64,000 nucleotides of DNA from CAWCWN01 sp963799245 (GCA_963799245.1 CAWCWN010000003.1:1426001-1490000); one strand, 5' to 3'. Numbered from the stretch's first letter, positions 54,727-63,342 are shown. Numbers and translations: made by a program. Notes: generated by a model from the sequence alone, not told the origin.

Positions 54727-55776
54727 ATGGGTCAGATAGGCTACTTGTTTAATCTCATCTTTACATTTCCCATCTTTAATGCGCTGATGGTCCTCTATCG
54801 CCTGCTCGACAATTTCGGCCTGGCGATCGTTGTGCTGACGCTCATCGTCAAACTTATTCTCTTTCCACTAACGCTGCAGCAACTCAGATCTATGAAGGCG
54901 ACGCAGGCCCTGCAGCCGCAGATGGCCGAGATAAAGAAGAAATACGCCAAGGACCAGCGGGCCCAGGCTGAGGCGATGCAGGCCCTGTATAAAGAGTATG
55001 GCATGAACCCCCTGGCGGGCAACTGCCTGCCGCTGCTGATTCAGATGCCCGTGCTCTTTGGCCTCTTCTATGCCCTCAGCGCGGTGCTGAGGTCGGCAAA
55101 GAACGTCGGCGACATCAACAAGCTGCTCTACCCCTTTATTCCGCCGTTCACCCATATGCCCAACCTGATGATGAACTGGTTTGCATGGATCAATCCGGCC
55201 TGGCAGTATCCCTTGAACCTTCCCGATCCGACGCACATCCTGCCGATCCTGGCGGCCCTGGCGACGTACTTCCAGCTGCGCATGTCGCAGCAGCGCAACG
55301 CGGTAGGCGCCAGCAACGACCAGATGGCCCAGCAAATGAAGATCATGCAGTTCATCTCACCCGCCATGGTGCTCTTCTTCGGCTGGAACTACGCCGCCGG
55401 CCTGGCGCTCTACTGGACGGTCTCATCAGGCTTTGCCATGGTCCAGCAGTACTTCGTTACGGGCTGGGGCTCCGCGTTTACACGCCCCGATTTCCTGTCA
55501 GGTGGCAATAAGAACAATGAGGCCAGCAGCAATGGCAACTCCAGGGCCGACAAAGTTGAGCGCGGCAAAGAGACAAAGCTCCTGGCCCAGCCTGAGGCAG
55601 ACCGGGTTGTTGATAGTGGACCGGTCGGCAGTAAACTCCAGGCAAGCCCTTCCTCCTATGGCAGCAATGGTTCGGCTGGTAGTGGCAGTGGTTCGTCATC
55701 AGCACGCCGCCGCAGCGCATCAGCGCGTCGCCGTAGCAGCAATAATGTTCCAAAGCGCAATGCTTCGCGCAGTTGA
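54727..55776 (+). CDS. yidC: Membrane protein insertase YidC (Oxa1 type)
   Basis: 349 aa. Five-helix Oxa1 core: FNALMVLYRLLDNFGLAIVV, LTLIVKLILFPLTLQQLRSM, GNCLPLLIQMPVLFGLFYAL, then FISPAMVLFFGWNYAAGLAL and WTVSSGFAMVQQYF. It inserts proteins with or without SecYEG. No large periplasmic P1 domain, as in Gram-positive and Chloroflexi types. The C-terminal 90 residues are Ser/Arg-rich and basic, ending SARRRSSNNVPKRNAS, probably for ribosome contact. Confidence 0.96.
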   Translation: MGQIGYLFNLIFTFPIFNALMVLYRLLDNFGLAIVVLTLIVKLILFPLTLQQLRSMKATQALQPQMAEIKKKYAKDQRAQAEAMQALYKEYGMNPLAGNCLPLLIQMPVLFGLFYALSAVLRSAKNVGDINKLLYPFIPPFTHMPNLMMNWFAWINPAWQYPLNLPDPTHILPILAALATYFQLRMSQQRNAVGASNDQMAQQMKIMQFISPAMVLFFGWNYAAGLALYWTVSSGFAMVQQYFVTGWGSAFTRPDFLSGGNKNNEASSNGNSRADKVERGKETKLLAQPEADRVVDSGPVGSKLQASPSSYGSNGSAGSGSGSSSARRRSASARRRSSNNVPKRNASRS

Positions 55777-55882
55777 TTGCGTGTAGCGCTTGCCTATCCA
55801 CAGCCGATGGGCAGCAAAAAAGAGACCTGGAGGTTTTCCCGGTGCCAGGCCGACGATTAATATTAAGGGAGGCAAAGCAATA

Positions 55883-56827
55883 GTGGAAAGCATAGAGGCA
55901 AGTGGCAAAAGTGTTGATGAGGCAGTATTACAAGCTCTCGCGCGCCTGGGCAAACGGCGTGATGAGGTAGACGTCACCGTACTGCAGGAGGCGTTTCGCG
56001 GGACCTTCGGCATAGGTAGCAAGGAGGCTCGCGTTCGCGTGACGGTGCGCCCCAGCAATGTCAGCGCCGTGATTACGCCTGAGATGGCCGACGCTATTCT
56101 GGGAAGCGATGAGGTCTTTCCCGAAGAGGAACTCTATGGGGAAGAGGAAGAAGAGGAGGAGGAGGAAGAAGGTGAATTTGAGGAGGAGGAATTTATTGAA
56201 GAAGAGGAGCTGAATGGTGACAAAGAGTTTGGCGAGGAAGAAGAGGAAGAGGAGGAGGAGCCCGCTCCATTTCTCTCTACCAGTGCACCCGAGTTCGCTG
56301 CTGAATTTGGCCTGCCCGATGTAAGCGCCATCGATGGGGAGATGCAAGAGGTTGAGGCCCCAACGCGCGAGGATGTCGAGATCACCGTCGATGTCCTGCA
56401 ACATATTTTGCGCTACATGAACATTCACGCGACCGTGCAGGTGCGCTCCTCCAGCCCGCTCTCGCTCAACATCCAGGGTATTCATGAGAACCTGGGCCTC
56501 CTGATCGGACGACGAGGCGAAACCTTATCTGCGCTCCAGCTGCTCGTCAGCCTGATCGTCGGCCATCGCACCAAGCATCGCATGCGCATCATTATCGATG
56601 CCGAAAACTATCGCGAACGCCGTGAGGAGAACCTGCGCTCACTCGCGCTGCGCGTGGCCCAGCAGGTACGTAACTATCGCCGCTCTATCGCCCTGGAGGC
56701 CATGCCTCCGCATGAGCGCCGCATCGTGCATATCGCCCTGTCTGATAGCAATGATATCAGCACAGAAAGCATCGGCGAAGGCGACGCCCGCCGTGTTGTG
56801 ATTTCTCTGAAGCGCCCGGCCCGTTAA
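55883..56827 (+). CDS. jag: Jag/KhpB RNA-binding protein with Glu-rich insert
   Basis: 314 aa from GTG 55883 (VESIEASGKSVDEAVLQALA), chosen because AAGGGAGG lies 11 bases upstream and Jag-N begins with this sequence; the frame is open back to an ATG at 55790. Jag-N (1-55), then an extremely acidic linker (about 75-125, with runs of 9-10 Glu), KH domain (LGLLIGRRGETLSALQLLVS, GxxG loop) and R3H (ENLRSLALRVAQQVRNYRRS, LEAMPPHERRIVHIALSD). KhpB binds RNA with KhpA and affects cell division and envelope. The linker is unusually acidic and could contact basic ribosomal proteins or act as an RNA mimic. Confidence 0.93.
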   Translation: MESIEASGKSVDEAVLQALARLGKRRDEVDVTVLQEAFRGTFGIGSKEARVRVTVRPSNVSAVITPEMADAILGSDEVFPEEELYGEEEEEEEEEEGEFEEEEFIEEEELNGDKEFGEEEEEEEEEPAPFLSTSAPEFAAEFGLPDVSAIDGEMQEVEAPTREDVEITVDVLQHILRYMNIHATVQVRSSSPLSLNIQGIHENLGLLIGRRGETLSALQLLVSLIVGHRTKHRMRIIIDAENYRERREENLRSLALRVAQQVRNYRRSIALEAMPPHERRIVHIALSDSNDISTESIGEGDARRVVISLKRPAR

Positions 56828-56833
56828 TTTCCT

Positions 56834-56875
56834 CTGCCGCCATGCAGGAAGAAGCTCTAGCCTCCATGGCGGCAG
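56834..56875 (+). terminator. Hairpin after jag
   Basis: Arms CTGCCGCCATG (56834-56844) and CATGGCGGCAG (56865-56875) form an 11-bp stem with a 20-base loop, 7 bases after the jag stop. No T-tract, so a weak or Rho-assisted terminator at best. Confidence 0.45.
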
Positions 56876-56927
56876 GGAGGTAGAGCTTTCCCACCTCCTG
56901 TTTTACTCCTGGTATATACTTTCTGTA

Positions 56928-57905
56928 ATGACCCGCAGCCAGACAGATGTATTACTATTGCGTTCAATCAGAGCACCCGCGTCAATTGAGCGGGTATTGA
57001 AGAGGGTGCGTGCTGCTATGCTTCAGCCAACATCCAGCGTCCCGCAATTCCTGACCATCGGCCATGTAACGCGTGATGCGCTTGAGGATGGTTCGTTCGC
57101 CCTGGGGGGCACCGTAACCTTTGCCGCCCTGACCGCCTATCGTTTAGGATTAGAGGCGGCTATCGTGACCTGCGCGGATGCACAGCTTATGGCCGAACTA
57201 CCATCACACCTGCCTGGTGTCGCCCTGGCCTTCCCGCTTACCCCCTCTCCCACAACGACCACCTTTGCTAATTCCTACGTTGATGGCTTTCGCATTCAGT
57301 TTCTGCGCGAGCGCGCCTCGTCACTGCGTAACGAGGACGTGCCCATGGCCTGGCGTGATGCCCCGATTGTGCTGCTTGGACCACTGGCCCAGGAACTTGG
57401 ACCCGAGCTGGTGACGCTCTTCCCTCGTCGCCGGGATACAATCCTGGCCGCGACTCCCCAGGGATGGCTGCGCCACTGGGACGCCGCTGGTCGCGTCTGG
57501 CCCACGCCGTGGGATGCCGCGCTCGCGGTGCTGCCCTACCTCGATGTACTGATCCTCAGCCACGATGATCTATTGCCCTTTGCCAATGGTCAACGCGCGT
57601 CGGCCGATGCCATTCTGCTCGACTGGAGCCAGCAGGTGCCCCTGCTGGTCGCGACCGATGGACGCCATGGCGCCACTCTCTTCCGCCACGGTAAAACCGA
57701 GCAATTCGCCGCCTATCACACAAGTGAGGTAGATCCAACAGGCGCGGGGGACGTCTTTGCCGCAGCTTTCCTCTGCCATCTCTATCAGCAGGGTGACCCT
57801 TGCGCAGCGGTGAAATTCGCCAACTGCGCCGCCTCATTTTCAGTTGAACGGGTGGGGACCACGGGCATCCCTGATATGCGCATGGTCAGAGAGAGGATGG
57901 GGTGA
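56928..57905 (+). CDS. PfkB-family carbohydrate kinase
   Basis: 325 aa; an internal ATG at 57018 (MLQPTSSVPQFLTIGHVTRD) would trim 30 N-terminal residues that are outside the fold. Ribokinase-like motifs are ALGGTVTFAALTAYRLGLEA (substrate-binding GG) and EVDPTGAGDVFAAAFLCHLY, the DTGAGD-type anion hole with catalytic Asp, plus NCAASFSVERVGTTGIP. The substrate is not evident; the family includes ribo-, fructo- and nucleoside kinases. No nearby sugar catabolic genes. Converges with the sortase gene downstream. Confidence 0.9.
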   Translation: MTRSQTDVLLLRSIRAPASIERVLKRVRAAMLQPTSSVPQFLTIGHVTRDALEDGSFALGGTVTFAALTAYRLGLEAAIVTCADAQLMAELPSHLPGVALAFPLTPSPTTTTFANSYVDGFRIQFLRERASSLRNEDVPMAWRDAPIVLLGPLAQELGPELVTLFPRRRDTILAATPQGWLRHWDAAGRVWPTPWDAALAVLPYLDVLILSHDDLLPFANGQRASADAILLDWSQQVPLLVATDGRHGATLFRHGKTEQFAAYHTSEVDPTGAGDVFAAAFLCHLYQQGDPCAAVKFANCAASFSVERVGTTGIPDMRMVRERMG

Positions 57906-57955
57906 ATGTAAGCGAGGACGCGACCCGGCGCGGCGGCTTTCAGCCCGCCGATCCA

Positions 57956-58561
57956 CTATCCCAGGGCCGTGTATACGACCAGCCGCAGCGTCGTCTGCTG
58001 CTGGCTGGGGATCCAGTCACCCGCGCACGTAATCAAATTGAGATAGCTGCCGCCGCCATTGCCGAAGATCGCCTGCAGAGGAGCCGCCTGGGGTGAATAA
58101 TAGGCCACCCGCGTGACATGGAAGCGCACCGTTCTGCCCGCCGCATCGATCACCATTACCGCACTCCCCACCTGCAGCTGGCGCAACTGCCAGAAGACGG
58201 CCGGGTAGCCACCCGGTCGATCAAGGTGGCCGTCGATGACCGCGCTGCCCCGTTCGCCCGGCACTGCGCCCGACTGGTACCAGCCTACATTGTCCCAGGG
58301 ATTCTCCTGGGGAGTCTGAAGGTCGCCGTTTGCCAGCACGCCCAGCGACTCAACAAAGGCATCGATTTTTATGGAGGGGATTACCAGGCGCACAGGGCGG
58401 CCGGCCGAATTTTGCATGAGCGCATCACCCTGCGACATAGCTGCGGCACTGCTGTGTGCTACTGGCCGCTGCTGATTGGATGGCGAAGTATAGAGCCTGG
58501 TGGCGATAATCGCTATACCTACCGTCAGCAAACAGCAGCAGATCTTCACTACACGCGCCAT
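57956..58561 (-). CDS. Sortase (class E/F-like)
   Basis: 201 aa from ATG 58561 (MARVVKICCCLLTVGIAIIA) with AGGAG seven bases upstream; an upstream in-frame start would bury the signal anchor. The N-terminal membrane helix is followed by the sortase barrel: VRLVIPSIKIDAFVESLGVL, GSAVIDGHLDRPGGYPAVFW with catalytic His, YLNLITCAGDW with catalytic Cys, and TTLRLVVYT with the catalytic Arg. Sortases cleave cell-wall sorting signals and attach the protein to the envelope. Chloroflexi envelopes vary, so the acceptor is unknown. Lies next to a DUF4397 protein with a possible sorting signal. Confidence 0.92.
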   Translation of the reverse strand: MARVVKICCCLLTVGIAIIATRLYTSPSNQQRPVAHSSAAAMSQGDALMQNSAGRPVRLVIPSIKIDAFVESLGVLANGDLQTPQENPWDNVGWYQSGAVPGERGSAVIDGHLDRPGGYPAVFWQLRQLQVGSAVMVIDAAGRTVRFHVTRVAYYSPQAAPLQAIFGNGGGSYLNLITCAGDWIPSQQQTTLRLVVYTALG

Positions 58562-58647
58562 GGGAAAACTCCTTCGGGGGAGGATAGAGTGAAATTGCCG
58601 CGTCCGGTGCGGCTTAAGATGGCGCACCGGACGCGCCGGGACTGATG

Positions 58648-59502
58648 CTAGCTGCGCGAGCGTAGAGCAGCTCTGCGCTGCGTAATGTCTCGACCCAGGG
58701 AAATGGCCCCCAGTCCAATCAGCACTACAAGCAGCGCGGCCCATATCAACGGGTTCGGCCCCTGGGAGGCTGGCGCCGCGTTGGGATCGCTGCCCGTGCC
58801 GGGCATGCCTGGTGTGCCGCTCGCCGAGCTGGAGACAATCTGAATAGCGGGATTACCCTTGACAAGGCCTACCGCAAAAATGCTGGTCACCGTATCAGGT
58901 TTCAGTGACGTTGACCATGGCAGGGGATTGCTCAGGCTGCCTCCGCTGAAATTGAAGGCGGAGGAGACGGCCGGGACGGTAAGGTAGTTACTCGCCTGCT
59001 TATATGGGAGATTGTTGAAGATCATGGCGCTCCCGTTGCTCACATTGAGGCTGCCGGCATCGGGGGAGAGCTGATACACACGCACCTTGGCCGAGTTACC
59101 CTGCACGACGTTATTGTCAATGAAGGTCTCCAGGCCCAGGCCCGTCGCGTTGGTGCCGACGGCCGCTACCGTGTACACCACGCCAGGGGTAACCGCCAGT
59201 TTCTCGCTGATGACCGAGGCGCCAATGCCTTTGCCGACCAGGGCGATTTGTACCATATGCGGGCCGGGTGGGATCGGGGCGTAGTCCGTCACCGCGCCGA
59301 ATTGGAAACTGCTGAGAAATACTTTCCCGTCTACAAATATATCAGCCGTACCCACATCAGGTGAGGCATGGATGATGCGCACAAAAGCCGGACTCTGGGC
59401 GGCTACGGGCTCTCCTCCCATAAAGCATAGCAGTAGAGCGAGAATGCCGAGCACCAGAGGCACACGGGTTACAAGAAGCGTCATAGCATATCTGATCTTC
59501 AT
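58648..59502 (-). CDS. Secreted DUF4397 protein, possible sortase substrate
   Basis: 284 aa from ATG 59502 (MKIRYAMTLLVTRVPLVLGI) with AGGAGG upstream. Signal peptide ends near PVAAQS. Two DUF4397 repeats follow: FVRIIHASPDVGTADIFVDG ... PIPPGPHMVQIALVGKG and VRVYQLSPDAGSLNVSNGSA. The C terminus reads GMPGTGSDPNAAPASQGPNP, then a membrane helix LIWAALLVVLIGLGAISLG and a basic tail RDITQRRAALRSRS. MPGTG is LPxTG-like and the helix plus basic tail completes a sorting-signal layout, although the spacer before the helix is longer than usual. Its 86-base gap to the sortase, in the same orientation, supports pairing. Confidence 0.85.
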   Translation of the reverse strand: MKIRYAMTLLVTRVPLVLGILALLLCFMGGEPVAAQSPAFVRIIHASPDVGTADIFVDGKVFLSSFQFGAVTDYAPIPPGPHMVQIALVGKGIGASVISEKLAVTPGVVYTVAAVGTNATGLGLETFIDNNVVQGNSAKVRVYQLSPDAGSLNVSNGSAMIFNNLPYKQASNYLTVPAVSSAFNFSGGSLSNPLPWSTSLKPDTVTSIFAVGLVKGNPAIQIVSSSASGTPGMPGTGSDPNAAPASQGPNPLIWAALLVVLIGLGAISLGRDITQRRAALRSRS

Positions 59503-59614
59503 AGGCGCGCCTCCTCTTGTTGAATTTAAATGGATACGTTGCACAAATTGTATGATAAGATATTAAATACACCTATATAGTTAACGTTGAACCATAAAAA
59601 TCGGTAACAGCGAT

Positions 59615-61129
59615 TTACGCGCCGGGTGAACCATACCAGGGACCATAATCACCCAGCTGCTGCCCGCTCTGGTCGAGCAGATTGTAGGACCCCGCCAGGT
59701 CTCCCCCCACCTTGATATAACCTGTAAACGCCAGCGTCGAGCTTCCACCCTGGACGCTGACGCTAAACTGCAGCTTCCCGCCCGCCGTTACCGTGCCATA
59801 CAAAGGGCCGGCCAGCCCCAGTCCCCTGAAGAAGCCGCTAAAGTTGCCCTGGCTCTGGCGCATATTTTGTAGGTACATGGGGGTGCTGCGTTGGGCCAGG
59901 ACGTCGCCGATTTCGCCGGCGTATGAGGGCGCGAAGGTTGGGTAAACGCTTGCGGGGCTGGGAGAGGGGGTGGGTGTAACGCGGCCGCCCGTGGTGACGA
60001 TCGCCGCAGGGGCTTTATTCGTCGTGGCTCCTTTATCTGACTGCTTACCCAGGTAGAAGAGACTTCCTGCCAGCACCAGCACCAGCAAGAGGGAAATTAC
60101 GCCGGCGAAGAGCGCGCCGCGCCTCCCGCGAGGGGGGGCGGCGGTGGGAGAGGAGCGCTCCTTAAGTACGCCGCTCTTCACGCGCGGCAGTTTTTGCTCG
60201 GTCACCGCCAGCGGCAGGGGCGTTTTTAACGTGGCCATCTCGGCCTTGAACGTGTTGACGTTATCCGGTGGTTGGGTGGCATGCGCGCTCAGTTCTTGCC
60301 AGAACTCCTCGGCCGTATTGAAGCGCTCTTCAACGCTGATGCTCATCGCGCGCTGAATGGTCCTGGCCACCGGGCCCGGGATGTTGTGGTTGAGCAGGCT
60401 TACCGGCTCAAGCGGATCAAAGCCCTTGCTTTCGGCGATGCGCTTGACGGGATCGGCTGGCACAACCCCGGTCAAGAGGGTATACAGCGTCGCGCCCAGG
60501 CCGTAGATATCCGTGCGCGGCGACGTCCCCCCCTGCCCATATTGCTCGAGGGCGGCGTAACCAGGCGAGCCGTGGCGGATAACGCTCGTCGTTTTTCCCT
60601 CCACATACTCTTTGGCGATGCCAAAATCAACCAGCACGGCTTCTTCGCCGCGCAGGGGCACGATGATATTCGCGGGCTTGATATCTCGATGGATGATGGG
60701 CGGAACCTGGCTGTGCAGATATGTCAGGGCATCTACAATAGGGCCCATCACTGCCAGGATGAGCTGTAAAGAAAAGCGCTGCTCGGGCTGTTCGCCGAGC
60801 AGAACCGCCAGGTCGCGCCCTTTGACATAATCCATAAGCATATATACCCGCTTCAGCTTTTCATTTTCAAATACATCATAGACGCGCGGTAAACTTTTAT
60901 GCTGCAGGCGCTTGAGCAGTTCCGCCTCATAAATAAAGCGCTCGCGATCACTCGTGCTGGGGTCGATTACCTCTTTGAGAGCGAGGTAGTGATTCTCAAC
61001 GTGCCGGTCGTGAACAAGATAAACAGCACCAAAGCCACCCCTACCAAGGAGCTCTTCTATCACATAATGGCTGCCATTGGGGACGCGCACGGTGGTTCCC
61101 TCTGGCAGTATTAGCTGATCCTGCTGCAC
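59615..61129 (-). CDS. Transmembrane Ser/Thr protein kinase
   Basis: 504 aa. Kinase domain 15-285: ELLGRGGFGAVYLVHD, LALKEVID (Lys), PIIHRDIKPANIIV (HRD), LVDFGIAKEY (DFG), GSPGYAALEQYGQGG, SPRTDIYGLGATLYTLLTGV. A linker with Thr/Pro residues, a membrane helix (ALFAGVISLLLVLVLAGSLF, about 338-361), a PTPSPSP stretch and an outer domain of about 120 aa (NFSGFFRGLGLAGPLYGTVT, LAFTGYIKVGGDLAGSYNLL). Same architecture as 37908-39458, so the two are paralogues. Ligand unknown. Divergent from gcvT, 430 bases away. Confidence 0.93.
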   Translation of the reverse strand: MQQDQLILPEGTTVRVPNGSHYVIEELLGRGGFGAVYLVHDRHVENHYLALKEVIDPSTSDRERFIYEAELLKRLQHKSLPRVYDVFENEKLKRVYMLMDYVKGRDLAVLLGEQPEQRFSLQLILAVMGPIVDALTYLHSQVPPIIHRDIKPANIIVPLRGEEAVLVDFGIAKEYVEGKTTSVIRHGSPGYAALEQYGQGGTSPRTDIYGLGATLYTLLTGVVPADPVKRIAESKGFDPLEPVSLLNHNIPGPVARTIQRAMSISVEERFNTAEEFWQELSAHATQPPDNVNTFKAEMATLKTPLPLAVTEQKLPRVKSGVLKERSSPTAAPPRGRRGALFAGVISLLLVLVLAGSLFYLGKQSDKGATTNKAPAAIVTTGGRVTPTPSPSPASVYPTFAPSYAGEIGDVLAQRSTPMYLQNMRQSQGNFSGFFRGLGLAGPLYGTVTAGGKLQFSVSVQGGSSTLAFTGYIKVGGDLAGSYNLLDQSGQQLGDYGPWYGSPGA

Positions 61130-61312
61130 GCTATACCTCTTGTGTGTCTTCTCACAGTATACCCATCAATAAGTAGCACTCCATTATAGACTCGATTCCT
61201 CTGTATCCACAAGCTGAGCAGTACTTAAAAGCAATGGGGCAGACTCCGTTTTGTAAATGTGAGGAAATAGCGCTATGCGGTGTCCAGGCTTCTACAATCC
61301 TCTGCCTCCTCA

Positions 61313-61341
61313 TTGTCGTGGACGGGAAAATCTGATATATT
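61313..61341 (+). promoter_or_regulatory. Promoter of the gcvT leader
   Basis: TTGTCG (61313-61318), 17-base spacer, TATATT (61336-61341). A start near 61348 would place the whole tandem RNA (61366-61537) in the transcript. Confidence 0.5.
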
Positions 61342-61365
61342 GAGACAGATATTGGTTACCCTTGT

Positions 61366-61537
61366 ATTCCGAGGGCCTATTACCTGTTACCTCTCCCCCG
61401 GAGAGGGTGCCCGGGCAGGGTGGGTCAGGCACTCGGAGAGGAAGTACCTTTGAATTCCGAGTGCCTATTACCTGCCCCCCGGGCAGGGTGGCTGCTGTCG
61501 CAGCTACCTGCGGTCAGGCACTCGGAGAGGAAGTACC
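61366..61537 (+). ncRNA. Tandem structured leader RNA upstream of gcvT, class unassigned
   Basis: Two units of 83-84 bases (61366-61448, 61454-61537). Each has a 10-bp outer stem CCGAG(G/T)GCCT / AGGCACTCGG (61369-61378 with 61427-61436; 61457-61466 with 61516-61525), then shared CTATTACCTG, then an inner stem whose two arms change together: ACCTCTCC-CCC-GGAGAGG-G-T in unit 1 and ACCTGCCC-CCC-GGGCAGG-G-T in unit 2. The C3 loop and a bulged G are kept. A second inner hairpin differs between units. Both units end GGAGAGGAAGTACC. Tandem glycine riboswitches are classic before gcvT, yet the conserved glycine-aptamer strings are not here. Ends 26 bases before gcvT. Confidence 0.65.
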
Positions 61538-61563
61538 CTCACACCGCCTGGAGAGAATGACGT

Positions 61564-62685
61564 ATGACAGCACAAGACAGTACAACAGCTCAACTGAAAC
61601 GCACCCCTCTCTATGAACAGCACCGCGCCCTGGGCGCCCGGCTGGTAGAGTTTGGTGGCTGGGAGATGCCCGTACAATACAGCGGCATTCTGCAAGAGCA
61701 CGAAGCTGTGCGCACCCGCGCTGGCCTCTTTGATGTGAGCCACATGGGTGAATTTAAGCTTGAGGGGCCCGGGGCGCTGGCTTTCCTGCAATATCTCCTG
61801 CCCAATGATATTTCGCGCCTGGCCGTTGAGCAGGCCCTCTACACACAGCTGTGTTTGCCGGATGGCAATGTTATTGACGATTTGCTGGTCTACCACCTGG
61901 CTGAGATGCACTATATGCTGGTGGTGAACGCGGCCAATATCGCCAAAGATTTCGCCTGGGTGCAGAAACAGGCAGAACATTTCCACGATGTACGCGTCAC
62001 GGATCAATCAGATACGACAGCGCTCATCGCCCTGCAGGGCCCCCTGGCACAGGCGATCCTCCAGCCGCTGACGGAGGTAGACCTGGCGAATATCCGCTAC
62101 TACCATTTCGCAGGCGGCGCTGTGGATGGCGTCGACTGTTTTATCTCGCGTACCGGCTACACCGGTGAAGATGGCTTTGAGCTTTACTGCGCGCCCGTCG
62201 ATGTTGTCAAGCTGTGGGATGATCTGCTGGCGGCGGGTAAAACGCAGGGCCTGCTGCCGGCAGGTCTGGGCGCGCGCGATACCCTGCGCATCGAGGCGGG
62301 CTTCTGCCTCTATGGCCATGAACTGAACGAGCAGACCAATCCACTCGAGGCCGGCCTTGGCTGGAGCGTGAAGTTCAATAAGGGCGATTTTATTGGGCGC
62401 GACGCCCTGCTGAAAATAAAGCAGGAGGGCGTCGAACGTAAACTCGTCGGCGTTGAGATGCTTGAGCGTGGCATCTGTCGCGCTGAATATGTCATCTATG
62501 ACAACGAACACCCCATCGGTTCACTCACCAGTGGTGCTCCCAGCCCGACTGTGCATAAAAACATAGGTATGGGCTATGTCGTGGCCGCTCATGCCGTAGT
62601 TGGTGAGCGCATCGCCATAGATATTCGTGGACGGCGCACGGCAGCGCAGATCGCTGCCTTGCCATTTTACAAGCGTCAAAAATAG
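61564..62685 (+). CDS. gcvT: Aminomethyltransferase, glycine cleavage T-protein
   Basis: 373 aa, full length. Folate-binding signature regions include GARLVEFGGWEMPVQYSGIL, RAGLFDVSHMGEFKLEGPGA, DDLLVYHL, LIALQGPLAQAILQPL, SRTGYTGEDGFELYCAP and LGARDTLRIEAGFCLYGHEL, and the C-terminal GCV_T_C domain has GSLTSGAPSPTVHKNIGMGY. It transfers the methylene carbon from aminomethylated H-protein to tetrahydrofolate, releasing ammonia. GGAGAGA lies eight bases before the ATG. First gene of gcvT-gcvH-gcvPA. Confidence 0.97.
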   Translation: MTAQDSTTAQLKRTPLYEQHRALGARLVEFGGWEMPVQYSGILQEHEAVRTRAGLFDVSHMGEFKLEGPGALAFLQYLLPNDISRLAVEQALYTQLCLPDGNVIDDLLVYHLAEMHYMLVVNAANIAKDFAWVQKQAEHFHDVRVTDQSDTTALIALQGPLAQAILQPLTEVDLANIRYYHFAGGAVDGVDCFISRTGYTGEDGFELYCAPVDVVKLWDDLLAAGKTQGLLPAGLGARDTLRIEAGFCLYGHELNEQTNPLEAGLGWSVKFNKGDFIGRDALLKIKQEGVERKLVGVEMLERGICRAEYVIYDNEHPIGSLTSGAPSPTVHKNIGMGYVVAAHAVVGERIAIDIRGRRTAAQIAALPFYKRQK

Positions 62686-62745
62686 AGGGCCCTGTGCCCG
62701 GGACGGCCTGCGCGGCCGTTGTGTTGAAGAAGGGAGACTTCGCTT

Positions 62746-63140
62746 ATGGCTAGCCTTAATCACCCGAGAATCTTAAATACACTAAATCTGACGAGTGGGT
62801 GCGCGTCGAAGGAGACCAGGCAGTGGTCGGGATCACCGACTATGCGCAGGACCAGCTTGGCGATATCGTCTATATCGAACTTCCCTGGGACGCGGCTCAG
62901 AGCGTTACCCACGAGGTGAAGCTCGGCGATATCAAATCGGTCAAGGCGACCTCGGAGCTTCTCTCTCCTATCAGTGGCGAAGTAGTAAAGGTCAACGAAA
63001 AATTAAAAGACACGCCCGAGCTGATCAATGACAGCCCCTATGATGATGGATGGATGGTCGTTGTGAAGATGAGCAATCCCGCCGAGCTTGATAACCTTAT
63101 GAGCGCTGACCAGTACCAGGCCTATCTTGAGGGTCGCTAG
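62746..63140 (+). pseudogene. gcvH: Glycine cleavage system H-protein, one frameshift at codon 7
   Basis: ATG 62746 begins MASLNHP and then the frame is lost; in another frame the protein continues ENLKYTKSDEWVRVEGDQAV, GITDYAQDQLGDIVYIELPW, VKATSELLSPISGEVVKVNE (lipoyl-lysine in VKATSEL), ELINDSPYDDGWMVVVKM. One base lost in CACCC?GAG (62761-62766) restores about 131 aa, the family length. A TTG/ATG-type start further in would lose the first 18 residues. The lipoyl Lys, which shuttles the aminomethyl group between P, T and L proteins, is intact. A sequence error is likely. Confidence 0.93.
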
Positions 63141-63186
63141 CTGTGGGGCTTTGTATACTTAACTCCAAAGCATGATACAATAGAGT

Positions 63187-63342
63187 ATGTCATTATTGAG
63201 GAACATCCAGGCAGCATTATTCTTTGCGCAGCACAGGTTCGGGCAAGGAATTATGCTGCTGCTAATTTTGGTAGGCGCCGCACGTGGCGCGGTCCTTGCT
63301 GTGTGTTGCCATCAATTTTACTCGAGGGAGAGTAATGCATGA
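63187..63342 (+). CDS. Possible 51-aa hydrophobic small protein before gcvPA
   Basis: ATG 63187 to TGA 63342: MSLLRNIQAALFFAQHRFGQ, then a hydrophobic centre (IMLLLILVGAARGAVLAVCC). The stop overlaps the gcvPA start (ATGA), so translation could be coupled. No family recognised, and the ribosome site is poor, so it may be chance or a leader peptide. Confidence 0.25.
   Translation: MSLLRNIQAALFFAQHRFGQGIMLLLILVGAARGAVLAVCCHQFYSRESNA

Noticed and set aside
55785..55805. DnaA box / origin near yidC-jag
   Set aside because: Single 8-of-9 match CTATCCACA without neighbours, AT-rich unwinding element or dnaA.
61366..61537. T-box or glycine riboswitch as explanation for the repeats before gcvT
   Set aside because: AGGGTGG occurs in both copies, but there is no stem I/specifier loop ahead of it and the order of motifs is wrong. 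The conserved core strings of the glycine aptamer are also absent.
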